Shown one piece after another: positions 1 to 7,948 of a stretch of 64,000 bases of DNA; the first letter of the stretch is position 1, and every line of letters starts with the position of its first letter. Made by a program: the position numbers and the translations under genes. Origin of the DNA: Blautia schinkii (GTDB lineage: Bacteria > Bacillota > Clostridia > Lachnospirales > Lachnospiraceae). Location of the stretch: positions 186,001 through 250,000 of the forward strand of contig NZ_JAAWUO010000003.1 in assembly GCF_013304825.1 (NCBI RefSeq). Direction: 5' to 3'. Below the pieces are notes generated by a model that saw only the letters and a program-made list of their open reading frames with translations, made no database searches and was not told the DNA's origin.

Positions 1-894
1 GATATTTCTGTTTTTACATTTGAAGCCGGTGAGAAGAATAAGAACCTGGATACGGTTTCATCTTTGTATCAGACACTGATACAGAACGGTCTGGACCGAA
101 AAAGCCTTCTTGTTGCATTAGGCGGCGGTGTTGTGGGAGACCTCACTGGTTTTGGGGCAGCTACTTATCTTCGCGGAATTGATTTTATTCAGATTCCGAC
201 TACTTTGCTGGCACAGGTAGACAGCAGTGTAGGCGGCAAAACAGGTGTTGATTACCAGCAGTATAAGAATATGGTTGGAGCTTTCCATCAGCCAAAACTT
301 GTATATATGAATTTAAGTACTCTTACCACACTGCCGGCTGAACAGTTTGCCTGCGGAATGGGTGAGATCCTGAAAACAGGGCTGATCTGTGACGGAGAGT
401 TTTTCCGTTTTGTATGCCGTGAACAGGAGAGTATTAAAGCTCTGGATATGAAACTGATTGCTGCAATGGTTCGCAGATGCTGCGAGATCAAAGCCGGCGT
501 TGTAGAGCGTGATCCTAAGGAACAGGGAGAACGCGCGTTATTGAATCTTGGACATACGGTGGGACATGCTGTAGAGAAACTGAAGAACTTTACACTTCTT
601 CATGGACAATGTGTAGGAGCAGGTCTTGTGGCTGCAGCGTATCTTTCCATGAAACGAGGTCTTCTTAACGAACAGGAATACCAGGAAATCTGCAGGGGAT
701 GTGCAGATTATGATCTTCCAATCCATGTGGACGGACTTATTCCGCAGGATGTTCTTGCCGCAACCAAAAAAGACAAAAAAATGGAACAGGGACATATCAA
801 ATTTATCCTGATGGATGGAATTGGAAAGAGCTTTATTGACAAGACGGTGACAGATGCAGAGATGCTTTCCTGCATTCAGGAGATTACTTTATGA
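1..894 (+). CDS. aroB: 3-dehydroquinate synthase, 5'-truncated by window edge
   Basis: Converts DAHP to 3-dehydroquinate, the second step of the shikimate pathway, in the cytoplasm with NAD+ and a divalent metal. The frame is open from base 1, so the N-terminus lies outside the window; 297 residues are visible. Family marks seen: the EAGEKNKNL segment, the glycine-rich GGGVVGDLTGF nucleotide loop, the IPTTLLAQVDSSVGGKTG substrate loop and the metal-site region LLNLGHTVGHAVE. The stop overlaps the lspA start by four bases, so the two are probably translationally coupled. No sign of damage. Confidence 0.97.
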   Translation, partial: DISVFTFEAGEKNKNLDTVSSLYQTLIQNGLDRKSLLVALGGGVVGDLTGFGAATYLRGIDFIQIPTTLLAQVDSSVGGKTGVDYQQYKNMVGAFHQPKLVYMNLSTLTTLPAEQFACGMGEILKTGLICDGEFFRFVCREQESIKALDMKLIAAMVRRCCEIKAGVVERDPKEQGERALLNLGHTVGHAVEKLKNFTLLHGQCVGAGLVAAAYLSMKRGLLNEQEYQEICRGCADYDLPIHVDGLIPQDVLAATKKDKKMEQGHIKFILMDGIGKSFIDKTVTDAEMLSCIQEITL

Positions 895-1427
895 TCAACA
901 GAACGAATACTCACCAGAAGATTTCAACGGTCAGATGTCTGGTTGTTGATCTCTTTCTGGTGCTCTTTCTTGTTATTGCTGACCAGGCTGCAAAAAAACT
1001 GGCTTATGTATATCTTAAGAATCAGCCGTCTGTATCTCTGATACCGGGAGTTCTGGAGCTTCATTATCTATATCCGGAGAACCGGGGAATTGCTTTTGGA
1101 ATGTTTCAGGGAAGTGTGCTGTTTTTTGCAGTTGTGAGCATTTTGTTCCTTCTGGTGCTTATATATGCCTGGATGCGAATTCCAAAAGAACGTTTTTATC
1201 TGCCGTTGCTTACCATTGCTGCTGTTCTGGCTTCCGGAGCACTGGGGAATTTTATTGACCGTTTTTTCAGGGGATATGTAATTGATTTTATTTATTTCTC
1301 ACTGATTGATTTTCCGGTTTTTAATCTGGCAGATGTGTATGTTGTAGTAAGCGGGATCCTGCTGATCCTGTTTGTGTGCACCAAATACAGAGATGATGAT
1401 TTTTCATTTCTGAACAGGAAGCCGTGA
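891..1427 (+). CDS. lspA: Lipoprotein signal peptidase II
   Basis: Membrane aspartyl protease that cuts the signal peptide from diacylated prolipoproteins. The 178-residue product has about four hydrophobic segments and the family motifs: a D in the first membrane segment (VIADQAAKK), ENRGIAFGM, GALGNFIDRFFRG and FNLADVYV. The Asp residues in the NFIDR and NLADV motifs are the expected catalytic pair. The N-terminus carries about 15 extra polar residues before the first membrane segment. It overlaps aroB by ATGA and is followed 22 bp later by a pseudouridine synthase, the common lspA-rluD pairing of Firmicutes. Confidence 0.97.
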   Translation: MINRTNTHQKISTVRCLVVDLFLVLFLVIADQAAKKLAYVYLKNQPSVSLIPGVLELHYLYPENRGIAFGMFQGSVLFFAVVSILFLLVLIYAWMRIPKERFYLPLLTIAAVLASGALGNFIDRFFRGYVIDFIYFSLIDFPVFNLADVYVVVSGILLILFVCTKYRDDDFSFLNRKP

Positions 1428-1449
1428 GATGTTTTGCAGGAGATAAGAA

Positions 1450-2364
1450 ATGGAAAGATATGATTATACAGTAGAAAAAAATGAATCCGGCACACGAATT
1501 GACCGCTATCTTGCAGAAAAGGACAGCGGTTTTTCCAGGTCTTTTATTCAGAAGCTATTAAAAGATGGTCAGGTTACAGTTGGGGGAAAGCCTGCTAAAT
1601 CCAACTATAAAGTCAGGGAAGATGACAGCATCCATCTGGAAGTTCCGGATTCCAGTGAGCCGGATATTGTTCCGGAAGATATTCCGTTGGATATTCTTTA
1701 TGAGGATGAGGATGTGCTGATCGTCAATAAACCGAAAGGGATGGTGGTCCACCCTGCTGCCGGCCATTATCAGGGAACCCTTGTTAATGCAGTGATGGCG
1801 CACTGTGGGGACAGTCTTTCCGGTATCAATGGAGTAATGCGCCCCGGAATCGTCCACAGGATCGATAAGGATACTACAGGAGCACTTCTTGTATGTAAGA
1901 ATGATACCGCGCACAGAGATCTGGCAGAACAGCTGAAATGCCACAGTATCCGCCGCCGTTACCGTGCTGTGGTGCAGGGGAATCTGAAAGATGACGAGGG
2001 AACTATTGAAGGGCCTATCGGACGTCATCCCACGGACCGTAAAAAAATGGCTATTAACCATAAAAACGGAAAAGATGCAGTGACACATTATAAAGTTTTG
2101 GAACGTTTTGGACAGGCAACTTATGTGGAGTGCCGTCTGGAAACAGGACGTACTCATCAGATCCGTGTGCATATGGCGAGTATTGGTCATCCGCTTCTGG
2201 GAGATACTGTTTACGGTTCATCCAGGAATCCCTATCATCTGGAAGGACAGGCACTTCATGCAATGATCCTGGGATTTGTACATCCGAGAACAGGTGAATA
2301 TATGGAATTCACAGCACCGCTTCCAGAGTATTTTGTTAAATTGCTGTCAAAATTGCGAAAATAA
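1450..2364 (+). CDS. rluD: RluD-family ribosomal large subunit pseudouridine synthase
   Basis: Isomerises specific uridines of 23S rRNA to pseudouridine. The 304-residue protein has an N-terminal S4 RNA-binding domain (about residues 13-75) followed by the RluA/RluD catalytic domain with HRIDKDTTG, whose Asp is the nucleophile, and the later GRTHQIRVHMASIGHPLLGD motif. A Shine-Dalgarno AGGAGA lies about 8 bases before the ATG. It is probably the last gene of the aroB-lspA-rluD run, since a new promoter-like sequence follows. The exact RluA/C/D subfamily is inferred from the S4 domain and length. Confidence 0.93.
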   Translation: MERYDYTVEKNESGTRIDRYLAEKDSGFSRSFIQKLLKDGQVTVGGKPAKSNYKVREDDSIHLEVPDSSEPDIVPEDIPLDILYEDEDVLIVNKPKGMVVHPAAGHYQGTLVNAVMAHCGDSLSGINGVMRPGIVHRIDKDTTGALLVCKNDTAHRDLAEQLKCHSIRRRYRAVVQGNLKDDEGTIEGPIGRHPTDRKKMAINHKNGKDAVTHYKVLERFGQATYVECRLETGRTHQIRVHMASIGHPLLGDTVYGSSRNPYHLEGQALHAMILGFVHPRTGEYMEFTAPLPEYFVKLLSKLRK

Positions 2365-2442
2365 CTGGAAAAATTGTGAAATATATTGTATAATAAATAC
2401 ATTAAAGATCCGGCAGGGAACTTATCACAACTTTGCCGGATC
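2365..2442 (+). promoter_or_regulatory. Promoter and 5' UTR hairpin before cytidylate-kinase-like gene
   Basis: A consensus -10 TATAAT lies at 2389-2394; the -35 (CTGGAA, 2365-2370, 18 bp spacer) is weak. The leader then contains a perfect 9-bp inverted repeat, GATCCGGCA at 2407-2415 and TGCCGGATC at 2434-2442, with an 18-base loop and no T-run. It may be a 5' stabilising or translation-controlling hairpin; a terminator is unlikely. Confidence 0.45.
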
Positions 2443-2466
2443 AGAAGCAGAAAGGATGTGGCTGTT

Positions 2467-3108
2467 ATGAGTAACAATACAACAAGTTCCATTATTACAA
2501 TTGGTCGTAAGTATGGCAGCGCCGGAAGACAGATCGGACAGGAAGTTGCCAAATATTTCGGAATTAAATGCTATGACAAAGAGCTGCTGGAGCACGCAGC
2601 CAATGACAGTGGAATCTGCAAGGAACTGTTCGAGCACCATGATGAGAAGCCTACGAATAGTTTTCTCTATTCTCTTGTAATGGATACCTATTCTTTCGGG
2701 TATTCATCTGCCGGATTTACAGATATGCCTATGAATCATAAGATTTTCCTTGCGCAGTTTGAAGCTATTAAGAAACTGGCTGAGGAAGGGCCATGTGTTA
2801 TGGTCGGAAGATGTGCGGATTATGCACTGGCTGATAATAAAGACTGCTTCAGCGTATTTGTCCATGCGAATCTGGACTGGCGTATCAACCGTATTTCTGA
2901 GAAATACAGCAAGAACGCCAAAGAAGCGAAAGATATGATCAATAAGACGGATAAGAGCCGTTCCAGTTATTATAATTACTATACCAATAAGAAATGGGGT
3001 TCTGCAGACAGCTATAATCTCTGCCTGGATAGCAGCAAGCTTGGTATTGACGGAACAGCGAAGGCGATCATCGAAGCTATTAATATTTACGACAGCCTGA
3101 AAAAATAA
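2467..3108 (+). CDS. Cytidylate-kinase-like P-loop protein
   Basis: A 213-residue protein of the cytidylate kinase-like family, which is common in Clostridia and distinct from CMP kinase proper. The N-terminus has the nucleotide-binding loop ITIGRKYGSAGRQIG followed by an FGIKCYDKELLEHAA helix. The start at 2467 is preferred over an upstream in-frame ATG because AAAGGA lies about 11 bases before it and homology-like sequence begins there; the upstream codons cover the hairpin leader. It stands alone between its own promoter and a strong terminator. The substrate is not evident: members may phosphorylate small molecules or act in signalling. Confidence 0.8.
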   Translation: MSNNTTSSIITIGRKYGSAGRQIGQEVAKYFGIKCYDKELLEHAANDSGICKELFEHHDEKPTNSFLYSLVMDTYSFGYSSAGFTDMPMNHKIFLAQFEAIKKLAEEGPCVMVGRCADYALADNKDCFSVFVHANLDWRINRISEKYSKNAKEAKDMINKTDKSRSSYYNYYTNKKWGSADSYNLCLDSSKLGIDGTAKAIIEAINIYDSLKK

Positions 3109-3122
3109 GCATTAAATCTGTG

Positions 3123-3160
3123 ACACCCTGCCATTTTAAGGCGGGGTGTTTTGGGTTTTT
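3123..3160 (+). terminator. Rho-independent terminator
   Basis: Stem ACACCCTGCC (3123-3132) pairs with GGCGGGGTGT (3140-3149) with one G-U pair, followed by a T-rich run to 3160. It lies 15 bp after the cytidylate-kinase-like gene. Confidence 0.9.
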
Positions 3161-3226
3161 AATGCTTTTTTTAGACACAAATCAGAGATGCTATGTTATA
3201 ATGCACATATTGGAGGAATATTAATT

Positions 3227-4654
3227 ATGAAAATTCGTTGGAATCATCGCTATGTGCAGTTAGGTGTGACTGCATTTCTGGTTATTGCAGCCAGTATTCT
3301 TTTTTATTACGGGATTTTTCATATGAAATCCCTGATTTCTGGAATCAAGACATTTTTCGGTATTATGGCTCCGATTATCTATGGAGCAGCGATTGCATAC
3401 CTTCTTACACCAATCGTCAATTTTCTGGAGAGGAAGATATTTTTGCCGATATTCAGAATGTGTAAGAAGCCTATCCAGAAAAAAGGCAAAAAGGTAATTC
3501 GGTGGATATGCGTTCTTTTATCTGTATTTTTTATGTTTCTGGTGATTTATGCCCTTGTCATGATGATCCTTCCTCAGCTGATCCGAAGCATTGTGAATAT
3601 CATCTACAGTTTTCCTCATTATGTGAATGTAGTGGAAGACTGGCTGAATTCCATTGTTGAAAAAGGATGGAAGCTGAATCCGGATATGATCAATCAGATC
3701 AACCAGTATTCCAGCAGACTTCAGGAATATCTGACGAACACTTTGCTTCCCCAGATGCAGTCTATGATGAAGAACATATCTGCAAGCTTTCTGGATCTTC
3801 TTGTTTTCCTGAAGAATTTCCTGATCGGAGCAATCGTATCGCTTTACATCCTTGCAGATAAGGAGGGATTTATTGCCAAAGCAAAAATGGCCACGTATGC
3901 AGTTCTTCCTGCTAAATGGGCAACTTTTCTTGTTCATGCCATGCGATTTACACATAAGACATTTGGCGGTTTTATCAGTGGCAAGATTCTGGATTCAGCC
4001 ATCATTGGCGTATTATGTTATGTGGGAACATCCATTATCGGAACACCATATGCGATCCTGGTCAGTGTGATCGTAGGTGTAACTAATATTATTCCGTTTT
4101 TTGGACCATATTTGGGAGCTGTTCCATGTACACTTCTTATTTTACTGGTAGATCCCCTGCAGAGTTTATACTTCGTGATTTTTATACTGGTTCTTCAGCA
4201 GTTTGACGGAAATATCCTGGGACCGAAAATTCTAGGAGAATCTACAGGATTATCAAGTTTTATGGTAATCGTTGCAATTATGATCGGAGGCGGACTGTTC
4301 GGAGTTCCCGGCATGATCGTTGGTGTACCGATTTTTGCAGTTTTGAATGCTGCAGTATGGAAATTGATCGGACGTAGTCTTGATGAAAAAGAGATGTCTG
4401 CAAATGCAGAGTTTTACAGGGATATCGACTGTGTTGATCCGGTTTCCGGAAAAGCACTTCCCATGCCAGTAAGGGAATCATCAGCAAAAGCGAAGGTGCA
4501 CGCAGTTGCAGTAAACAGAGAGAATAACAGCTCCTGGTCAGGCACATGGATCGAGATCAAACGCATGTTTGCATATCTGGTCAAATTTATTCAGGCTAAA
4601 TATGCAGGATTCCGGTCAAAGCAGAAAGATAAACGGAGGAAAAGGAAGATATGA
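3227..4654 (+). CDS. AI-2E family (PF01594) transporter/permease
   Basis: A 475-residue polytopic membrane protein of the AI-2 exporter/PerM family. Hydrophobic segments cluster near residues 10-75 and 85-120, with a soluble middle helix ([21 protein letters not shown]) and the family's C-terminal membrane block containing [14 protein letters not shown] and [19 protein letters not shown] basic cytoplasmic tail of about 80 residues ends in [11 protein letters not shown]. The start at 3227 has GGAGGA eight bases upstream; 27 more codons exist upstream in frame but run back into the preceding terminator. An extended -10 (TGTTATAAT, 3194-3202) lies upstream. Members export signals or act as ion/proton antiporters, so the substrate stays open. 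The stop overlaps dtd by ATGA. Confidence 0.88.
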   Translation: MKIRWNHRYVQLGVTAFLVIAASILFYYGIFHMKSLISGIKTFFGIMAPIIYGAAIAYLLTPIVNFLERKIFLPIFRMCKKPIQKKGKKVIRWICVLLSVFFMFLVIYALVMMILPQLIRSIVNIIYSFPHYVNVVEDWLNSIVEKGWKLNPDMINQINQYSSRLQEYLTNTLLPQMQSMMKNISASFLDLLVFLKNFLIGAIVSLYILADKEGFIAKAKMATYAVLPAKWATFLVHAMRFTHKTFGGFISGKILDSAIIGVLCYVGTSIIGTPYAILVSVIVGVTNIIPFFGPYLGAVPCTLLILLVDPLQSLYFVIFILVLQQFDGNILGPKILGESTGLSSFMVIVAIMIGGGLFGVPGMIVGVPIFAVLNAAVWKLIGRSLDEKEMSANAEFYRDIDCVDPVSGKALPMPVRESSAKAKVHAVAVNRENNSSWSGTWIEIKRMFAYLVKFIQAKYAGFRSKQKDKRRKRKI

Positions 4655-5100
4655 AATTTGTGATCCAGCGTGTGAACCACGCAGAGGTTAAAGTAGACGG
4701 CGAAACAGTTGGAAAAATTGGGAAAGGATTTCTGGTTCTCATAGGCGTTGGCCGTGAAGATACCAAAGAAGATGCTGACTGGTACCTAAAAAAACTTCTT
4801 GGTTTACGCATTTTTGAGGATGAAAACGGAAAAACCAATTTATCCCTGGCTGATGTAAATGGTGAATTGCTTCTTGTTTCACAGTTTACATTGTACGCGA
4901 ACTGCCGAAAGGGAAACCGTCCAAGTTTTATTGAAGCCGGAGCACCGGATGAAGCAAATCGTTTATATGAGTATATTATTTCTGAAGCAAAAAAACAGGT
5001 ATCGGTCGTAGAACATGGAATTTTTGGAGCAGACATGAAAGTTTCATTAGAAAATGACGGACCATTTACAGTTATTTTTGATGAGCATCTTAAAGGCTGA
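4651..5100 (+). CDS. dtd: D-aminoacyl-tRNA deacylase
   Basis: Hydrolyses D-amino acids mischarged on tRNA, recycling the tRNA. The 149-residue length is typical. Family motifs seen are the N-terminal [17 protein letters not shown], the [20 protein letters not shown] active-site stretch and the later [10 protein letters not shown] motif. It is translationally coupled to the AI-2E gene by an ATGA overlap, so the two form a bicistronic unit. Confidence 0.97.
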   Translation: MKFVIQRVNHAEVKVDGETVGKIGKGFLVLIGVGREDTKEDADWYLKKLLGLRIFEDENGKTNLSLADVNGELLLVSQFTLYANCRKGNRPSFIEAGAPDEANRLYEYIISEAKKQVSVVEHGIFGADMKVSLENDGPFTVIFDEHLKG

Positions 5101-5118
5101 AAAACAGCGAAATCTGTG

Positions 5119-5198
5119 AGAAGTGGCTTTTTCACTATCCATCTATTTGAAAAACTCGGGTTTGTCGTATAGATATAGATGGGGATGAAACCACTTCT
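5119..5198 (+). other. Long imperfect hairpin after dtd, possible terminator or structured RNA
   Basis: AGAAGTGG (5119-5126) pairs with CCACTTCT (5191-5198) followed by TTTTGACCTTTT. Inside, ATCCATCTAT and ATAGATGGGGAT can also pair with mismatches. The 80-base fold lies between dtd and the recombinase gene and probably ends the AI-2E/dtd transcript. Its length is unusual for a simple terminator. Confidence 0.5.
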
Positions 5199-5271
5199 TT
5201 TGACCTTTTAAACCGGTATTTCAGGTGTTTCCTGCGAATTATGTATTAAATCATCATATAAAGGAGTTTTT

Positions 5272-6333
5272 ATGGATAACAAAATTACTTACCACGAACA
5301 AAATGACATTGACAATACTTTAAAACTCCGAGAAGTTTTAAAAACACTTCCTCCGTTCTGCAGAGATTATTTCCGGGCGATTGATGCAACGACGACAACC
5401 AAAACCAGAATTTCCTATGCATATGACATTCGTATATTTTTTCAGTTTCTGTTAGATCAGAATCCGATGTTTAAAGACAAAAATATGTCTGATTTTACAG
5501 TTGATGTTCTGGATCAGATCAAAGCTGTTGATCTTGAGGAATATGAAGAATTTCTCAAAGTTTATAAATCCGCGGACTCTTCCAAAACGGAAACAAATGG
5601 TGAGCGTGGTGTCAAACGAAAAATTTCTGCTTTAAGAAGTTTTTATGCTTACTATTATAAACATGAAATGATCACCACCAACCCGTCTGTTCTGATCGAT
5701 GTGCCCAAGATCCATGATAAGAATATTATTCGTCTGGATACTGATGAGGTTGCCATGCTGCTGGATTATATTGAACACTGCGGAGATACGCTGACCGGGC
5801 AGAAACGGATGTATCATGAAAAAACGAAGGACAGAGATCTTGCTATTGTTACTCTCCTTCTTGGTACCGGGATCCGAGTATCTGAATGTGTCGGGCTGGA
5901 TGTTGAAGATGTAGATTTCAAAAACAATGGAATCAAAGTTACCCGAAAAGGCGGAAATGAAATGGTGGTATACTTTGGCCCTGAAGTAGAAAAAGCATTG
6001 AAGAAATATCTGGAAGTCAGGGAGAATATTACTCCTCTGGCCGGCCATGAGCACGCTCTCTTCTATTCTACCCAACGTCGCCGGATCGGTGTTCAGGCTA
6101 TCGAGAATCTGGTCAAAAAATATGCCAGAGAGATCACAACCACCAAAAAGATCACCCCGCATAAGCTTCGTAGTACCTACGGTACAGCACTATATCAGGA
6201 AACGGGTGATATTTATCTTGTAGCAGATGTTTTGGGACATAAAGATGTAAATACTACTAAGAAGCATTACGCTGCCCTTGATGATGCCAGACGGCGCCAG
6301 GCAGCCAAGGCAGTACGACTTCGCGAGGACTGA
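5272..6333 (+). CDS. XerS-like site-specific tyrosine recombinase
   Basis: A 353-residue tyrosine recombinase with length and layout like XerS, the single-protein chromosome dimer resolvase of streptococci. An N-terminal SAM-like DNA-binding domain covers about residues 20-145 and the catalytic domain about 160-350. The active-site set is complete: R202 (GIRVSE), K226 (RKGG), H297 and R300 (PHKLRSTYG), H323 (LGHKD) and nucleophile Y333 (KKHYAAL). A GGAG Shine-Dalgarno sits upstream. The gene stands alone, not among phage genes, and a 22-bp inverted repeat with a dif-like core begins 7 bp after its stop. These points favour a housekeeping chromosome-resolution role over a phage integrase. Whether XerC and XerD exist elsewhere cannot be seen here. 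Confidence 0.85.
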   Translation: MDNKITYHEQNDIDNTLKLREVLKTLPPFCRDYFRAIDATTTTKTRISYAYDIRIFFQFLLDQNPMFKDKNMSDFTVDVLDQIKAVDLEEYEEFLKVYKSADSSKTETNGERGVKRKISALRSFYAYYYKHEMITTNPSVLIDVPKIHDKNIIRLDTDEVAMLLDYIEHCGDTLTGQKRMYHEKTKDRDLAIVTLLLGTGIRVSECVGLDVEDVDFKNNGIKVTRKGGNEMVVYFGPEVEKALKKYLEVRENITPLAGHEHALFYSTQRRRIGVQAIENLVKKYAREITTTKKITPHKLRSTYGTALYQETGDIYLVADVLGHKDVNTTKKHYAALDDARRRQAAKAVRLRED

Positions 6334-6340
6334 GAAAAAT

Positions 6341-6396
6341 AACATAGAGGTAATTTACATAAAATATGTTATGTAAATTACCTCTATGTTTTTATA
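6341..6396. terminator. 22-bp inverted repeat: bidirectional terminator with dif-like core
   Basis: Arms at 6341-6362 and 6369-6390 are perfect inverted repeats of 22 bp around the 6-base centre AATATG, with an A-run on the left and a T-run on the right. They can end both the recombinase transcript and the leftward gene at 6423. The inner 28 bp (6352-6379) have the 11-6-11 arrangement of Xer sites, and both inner arms read TTATGTAAATT outward, close to the XerD arm of Bacillus dif (TTATGTAAACT, from memory). Terminator function is well supported; Xer function is inference. Confidence 0.8.
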
Positions 6397-6422
6397 ATTA
6401 TATTTACGATCAAAACAGGTAT

Positions 6423-6680
6423 TTATTTATCAAAATCTGTTTCAAATACTCCCTCCGGAGTACGCATGGTAAGAACACCCAGATTAAATTCACTGTCCAT
6501 AATTGTGATATGATATTCAAAGATCACATCATCATCAAACTTGGAAAGCAGCACATAGCTTCCGTTCTCTTTCCCATCGATCTGATCGCAGATGTCATCG
6601 TAAACTTCCTCACCGGAAATCTTTCGCGGATAACCGCTTGCCTTAATTTTCTCTTCAATTGCTTTATATAATTCTTCCAT
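6423..6680 (-). CDS. Small acidic hypothetical protein
   Basis: An 85-residue protein I do not recognise. It is soluble and acidic, beginning with an amphipathic helix (MEELYKAIEEKIKASGYPRKISGEEVYDDICDQI) followed by strand-like segments (SYVLLSKFDDDVIFEYHITIMD). AGAAAGGA lies about 13 bases before the ATG, with AAAGG directly adjacent. It is monocistronic: the shared bidirectional terminator lies downstream and an inverted-repeat operator-like element upstream. Orientation flips here from rightward to leftward genes. Confidence 0.65.
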   Translation of the reverse strand: MEELYKAIEEKIKASGYPRKISGEEVYDDICDQIDGKENGSYVLLSKFDDDVIFEYHITIMDSEFNLGVLTMRTPEGVFETDFDK

Positions 6681-6711
6681 CCTTTATCCATATCCTTTCT
6701 ACTGAAATTAA

Positions 6712-6770
6712 TTTGCTGATAAATCAGATATGTTTTTATCATAACAGATTTATCAGCAAAAATCAGCAAA
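6712..6770. promoter_or_regulatory. 14-bp inverted repeat, candidate operator of the 85-aa gene
   Basis: TTTGCTGATAAATC (6712-6725) and GATTTATCAGCAAA (6747-6760) are perfect inverted repeats 21 bp apart, and TCAGCAAA recurs at 6763-6770 in direct orientation. On the leftward strand a -10-like TATGAT lies between the arms. The arrangement suggests a repressor operator over the promoter. The regulator is unknown. Confidence 0.45.
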
Positions 6771-6835
6771 TATTTGGTTGTTTCCGATAAAGCTTCAGAT
6801 AGGAATACAGTTATATAATACTATAACCGAAGAAT

Positions 6836-7666
6836 TTATTTCTTCTCGTAGAGGAATTCTTCCGGCAGAGTTACTTTGAAATCCTTTGCAAGCGCGCGGA
6901 AGTCATTCGGTGTGATAGTCTGCAGCTTCTGTGGAGCCATAGATAAGATCTTAACCAGGATCTCTGCGGATTTTTCAACGGTATGAAGGAGTCCGAAGGT
7001 CAGGTCGAAATCCTCGCCTGAGCAGAACATACCATGATGCGCCCAGATAACCACATCATATTTTTTCATCAGTTCAGCGGTTTTGATTGCGATTTCTCTT
7101 CCACCTGGAACCATCCATCCGATGACACCTACACCATCCGGAAATACTACCGGACACTCAGTTGCGGATTCCCAGAGTTCACGGGTAAATACTTTGTCAT
7201 CAAGGGGAAGAACGAAGGTAAGTGCAATGGTATTGGTCGTATGTGCATGGTAAATAACACGATGTTTGCCGTTGGTAAGCTTTTTCTTTACTTCATGGTT
7301 CATAAGATGTGTCGGGAGCTCGCTGGTCGGTCTTCCACCCTCTACAAGTCCCCAGCGGATGCGGTAGTTGGTTCCTGTCTCGTCAAGCTCAATGATCGCA
7401 AGACATACTTCAGGGTCAACGATGATATTACGGAAATATTTGCCGCTTCCTGTTACCAGGAAAAATTCTCCTGCAAGTCCTGGAACCTCAACACCGATGG
7501 GAGTCCATTCTCCTGGTGCGTTCAGTCGTGGACGGATCATCTCTACTTCTTCTGCTTTCAGACGATAGCTTAAGTTTCCACCATTTCTCTCATGCCATCC
7601 CTGCTTATATCCATCATCTGCCATTTTGATAAAGCCCTGTACGAATTTAGACTCAAGAATTTTCAT
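6836..7666 (-). CDS. rhaD: Rhamnulose-1-phosphate aldolase
   Basis: Class II zinc aldolase that splits L-rhamnulose 1-phosphate into dihydroxyacetone phosphate and L-lactaldehyde. At 276 residues it matches E. coli RhaD (about 274) in length and motifs: WHERNGGNLSYRL, VTGSGKYFRN, RPTSELPTH with the catalytic Glu at 116, YHAHTTN with zinc ligands H140 and H142, and WAHHG with the third ligand near 210. No other rhamnose gene is adjacent, so the kinase and isomerase must be elsewhere. It has its own sigma-A-type promoter embedded in a cluster of repeated motifs, which implies regulation by a specific transcription factor. Confidence 0.95.
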   Translation of the reverse strand: MKILESKFVQGFIKMADDGYKQGWHERNGGNLSYRLKAEEVEMIRPRLNAPGEWTPIGVEVPGLAGEFFLVTGSGKYFRNIIVDPEVCLAIIELDETGTNYRIRWGLVEGGRPTSELPTHLMNHEVKKKLTNGKHRVIYHAHTTNTIALTFVLPLDDKVFTRELWESATECPVVFPDGVGVIGWMVPGGREIAIKTAELMKKYDVVIWAHHGMFCSGEDFDLTFGLLHTVEKSAEILVKILSMAPQKLQTITPNDFRALAKDFKVTLPEEFLYEKK

Positions 7667-7687
7667 AATATATTCCCTCCGTGTTCT

Positions 7688-7926
7688 ATGTGGTTTGTTG
7701 TTGAATTACAATTGCAATAATATGGTTTCTTGTTGTTTATGGCTTTATTATATGACTGATGATGTGGTTTGTAAAGACTTTTTTTGGAAAAATATTGATA
7801 AATCCACATGCAAAGTATAAAAAACTATGTAAATATTCAACAAACCACATGTGTAACAGATATAAAAGAACAGATAACACAAGAAGCAATAATAATATCA
7901 TGTGATTTAAATGTGGTTTAATGTTG
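7688..7926. promoter_or_regulatory. rhaD promoter with repeated ATGTGGTTT operator-like motifs
   Basis: On the leftward strand TTTACA (7770-7775) and TATAAT (7747-7752) are spaced by 17 bp. The motif ATGTGGTTTGTTGTTG (7688-7703) recurs with two changes at 7720-7735 and two at 7911-7926. A shorter copy lies at 7762-7771 inside the -35/-10 spacer and an inverted copy at 7835-7850. Two copies are exactly 32 bp apart, about three helical turns. This is a typical layout for a sugar-responsive regulator, but the family is unknown. Confidence 0.75.
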
Positions 7927-7948
7927 TCTTATAATGGTTGAGTTCTTT

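Noticed and set aside
2386-2466. Upstream in-frame start of the cytidylate-kinase-like gene
   Set aside because: It lies in the promoter/-10 region and has no ribosome-binding site; the codons cover the leader hairpin.
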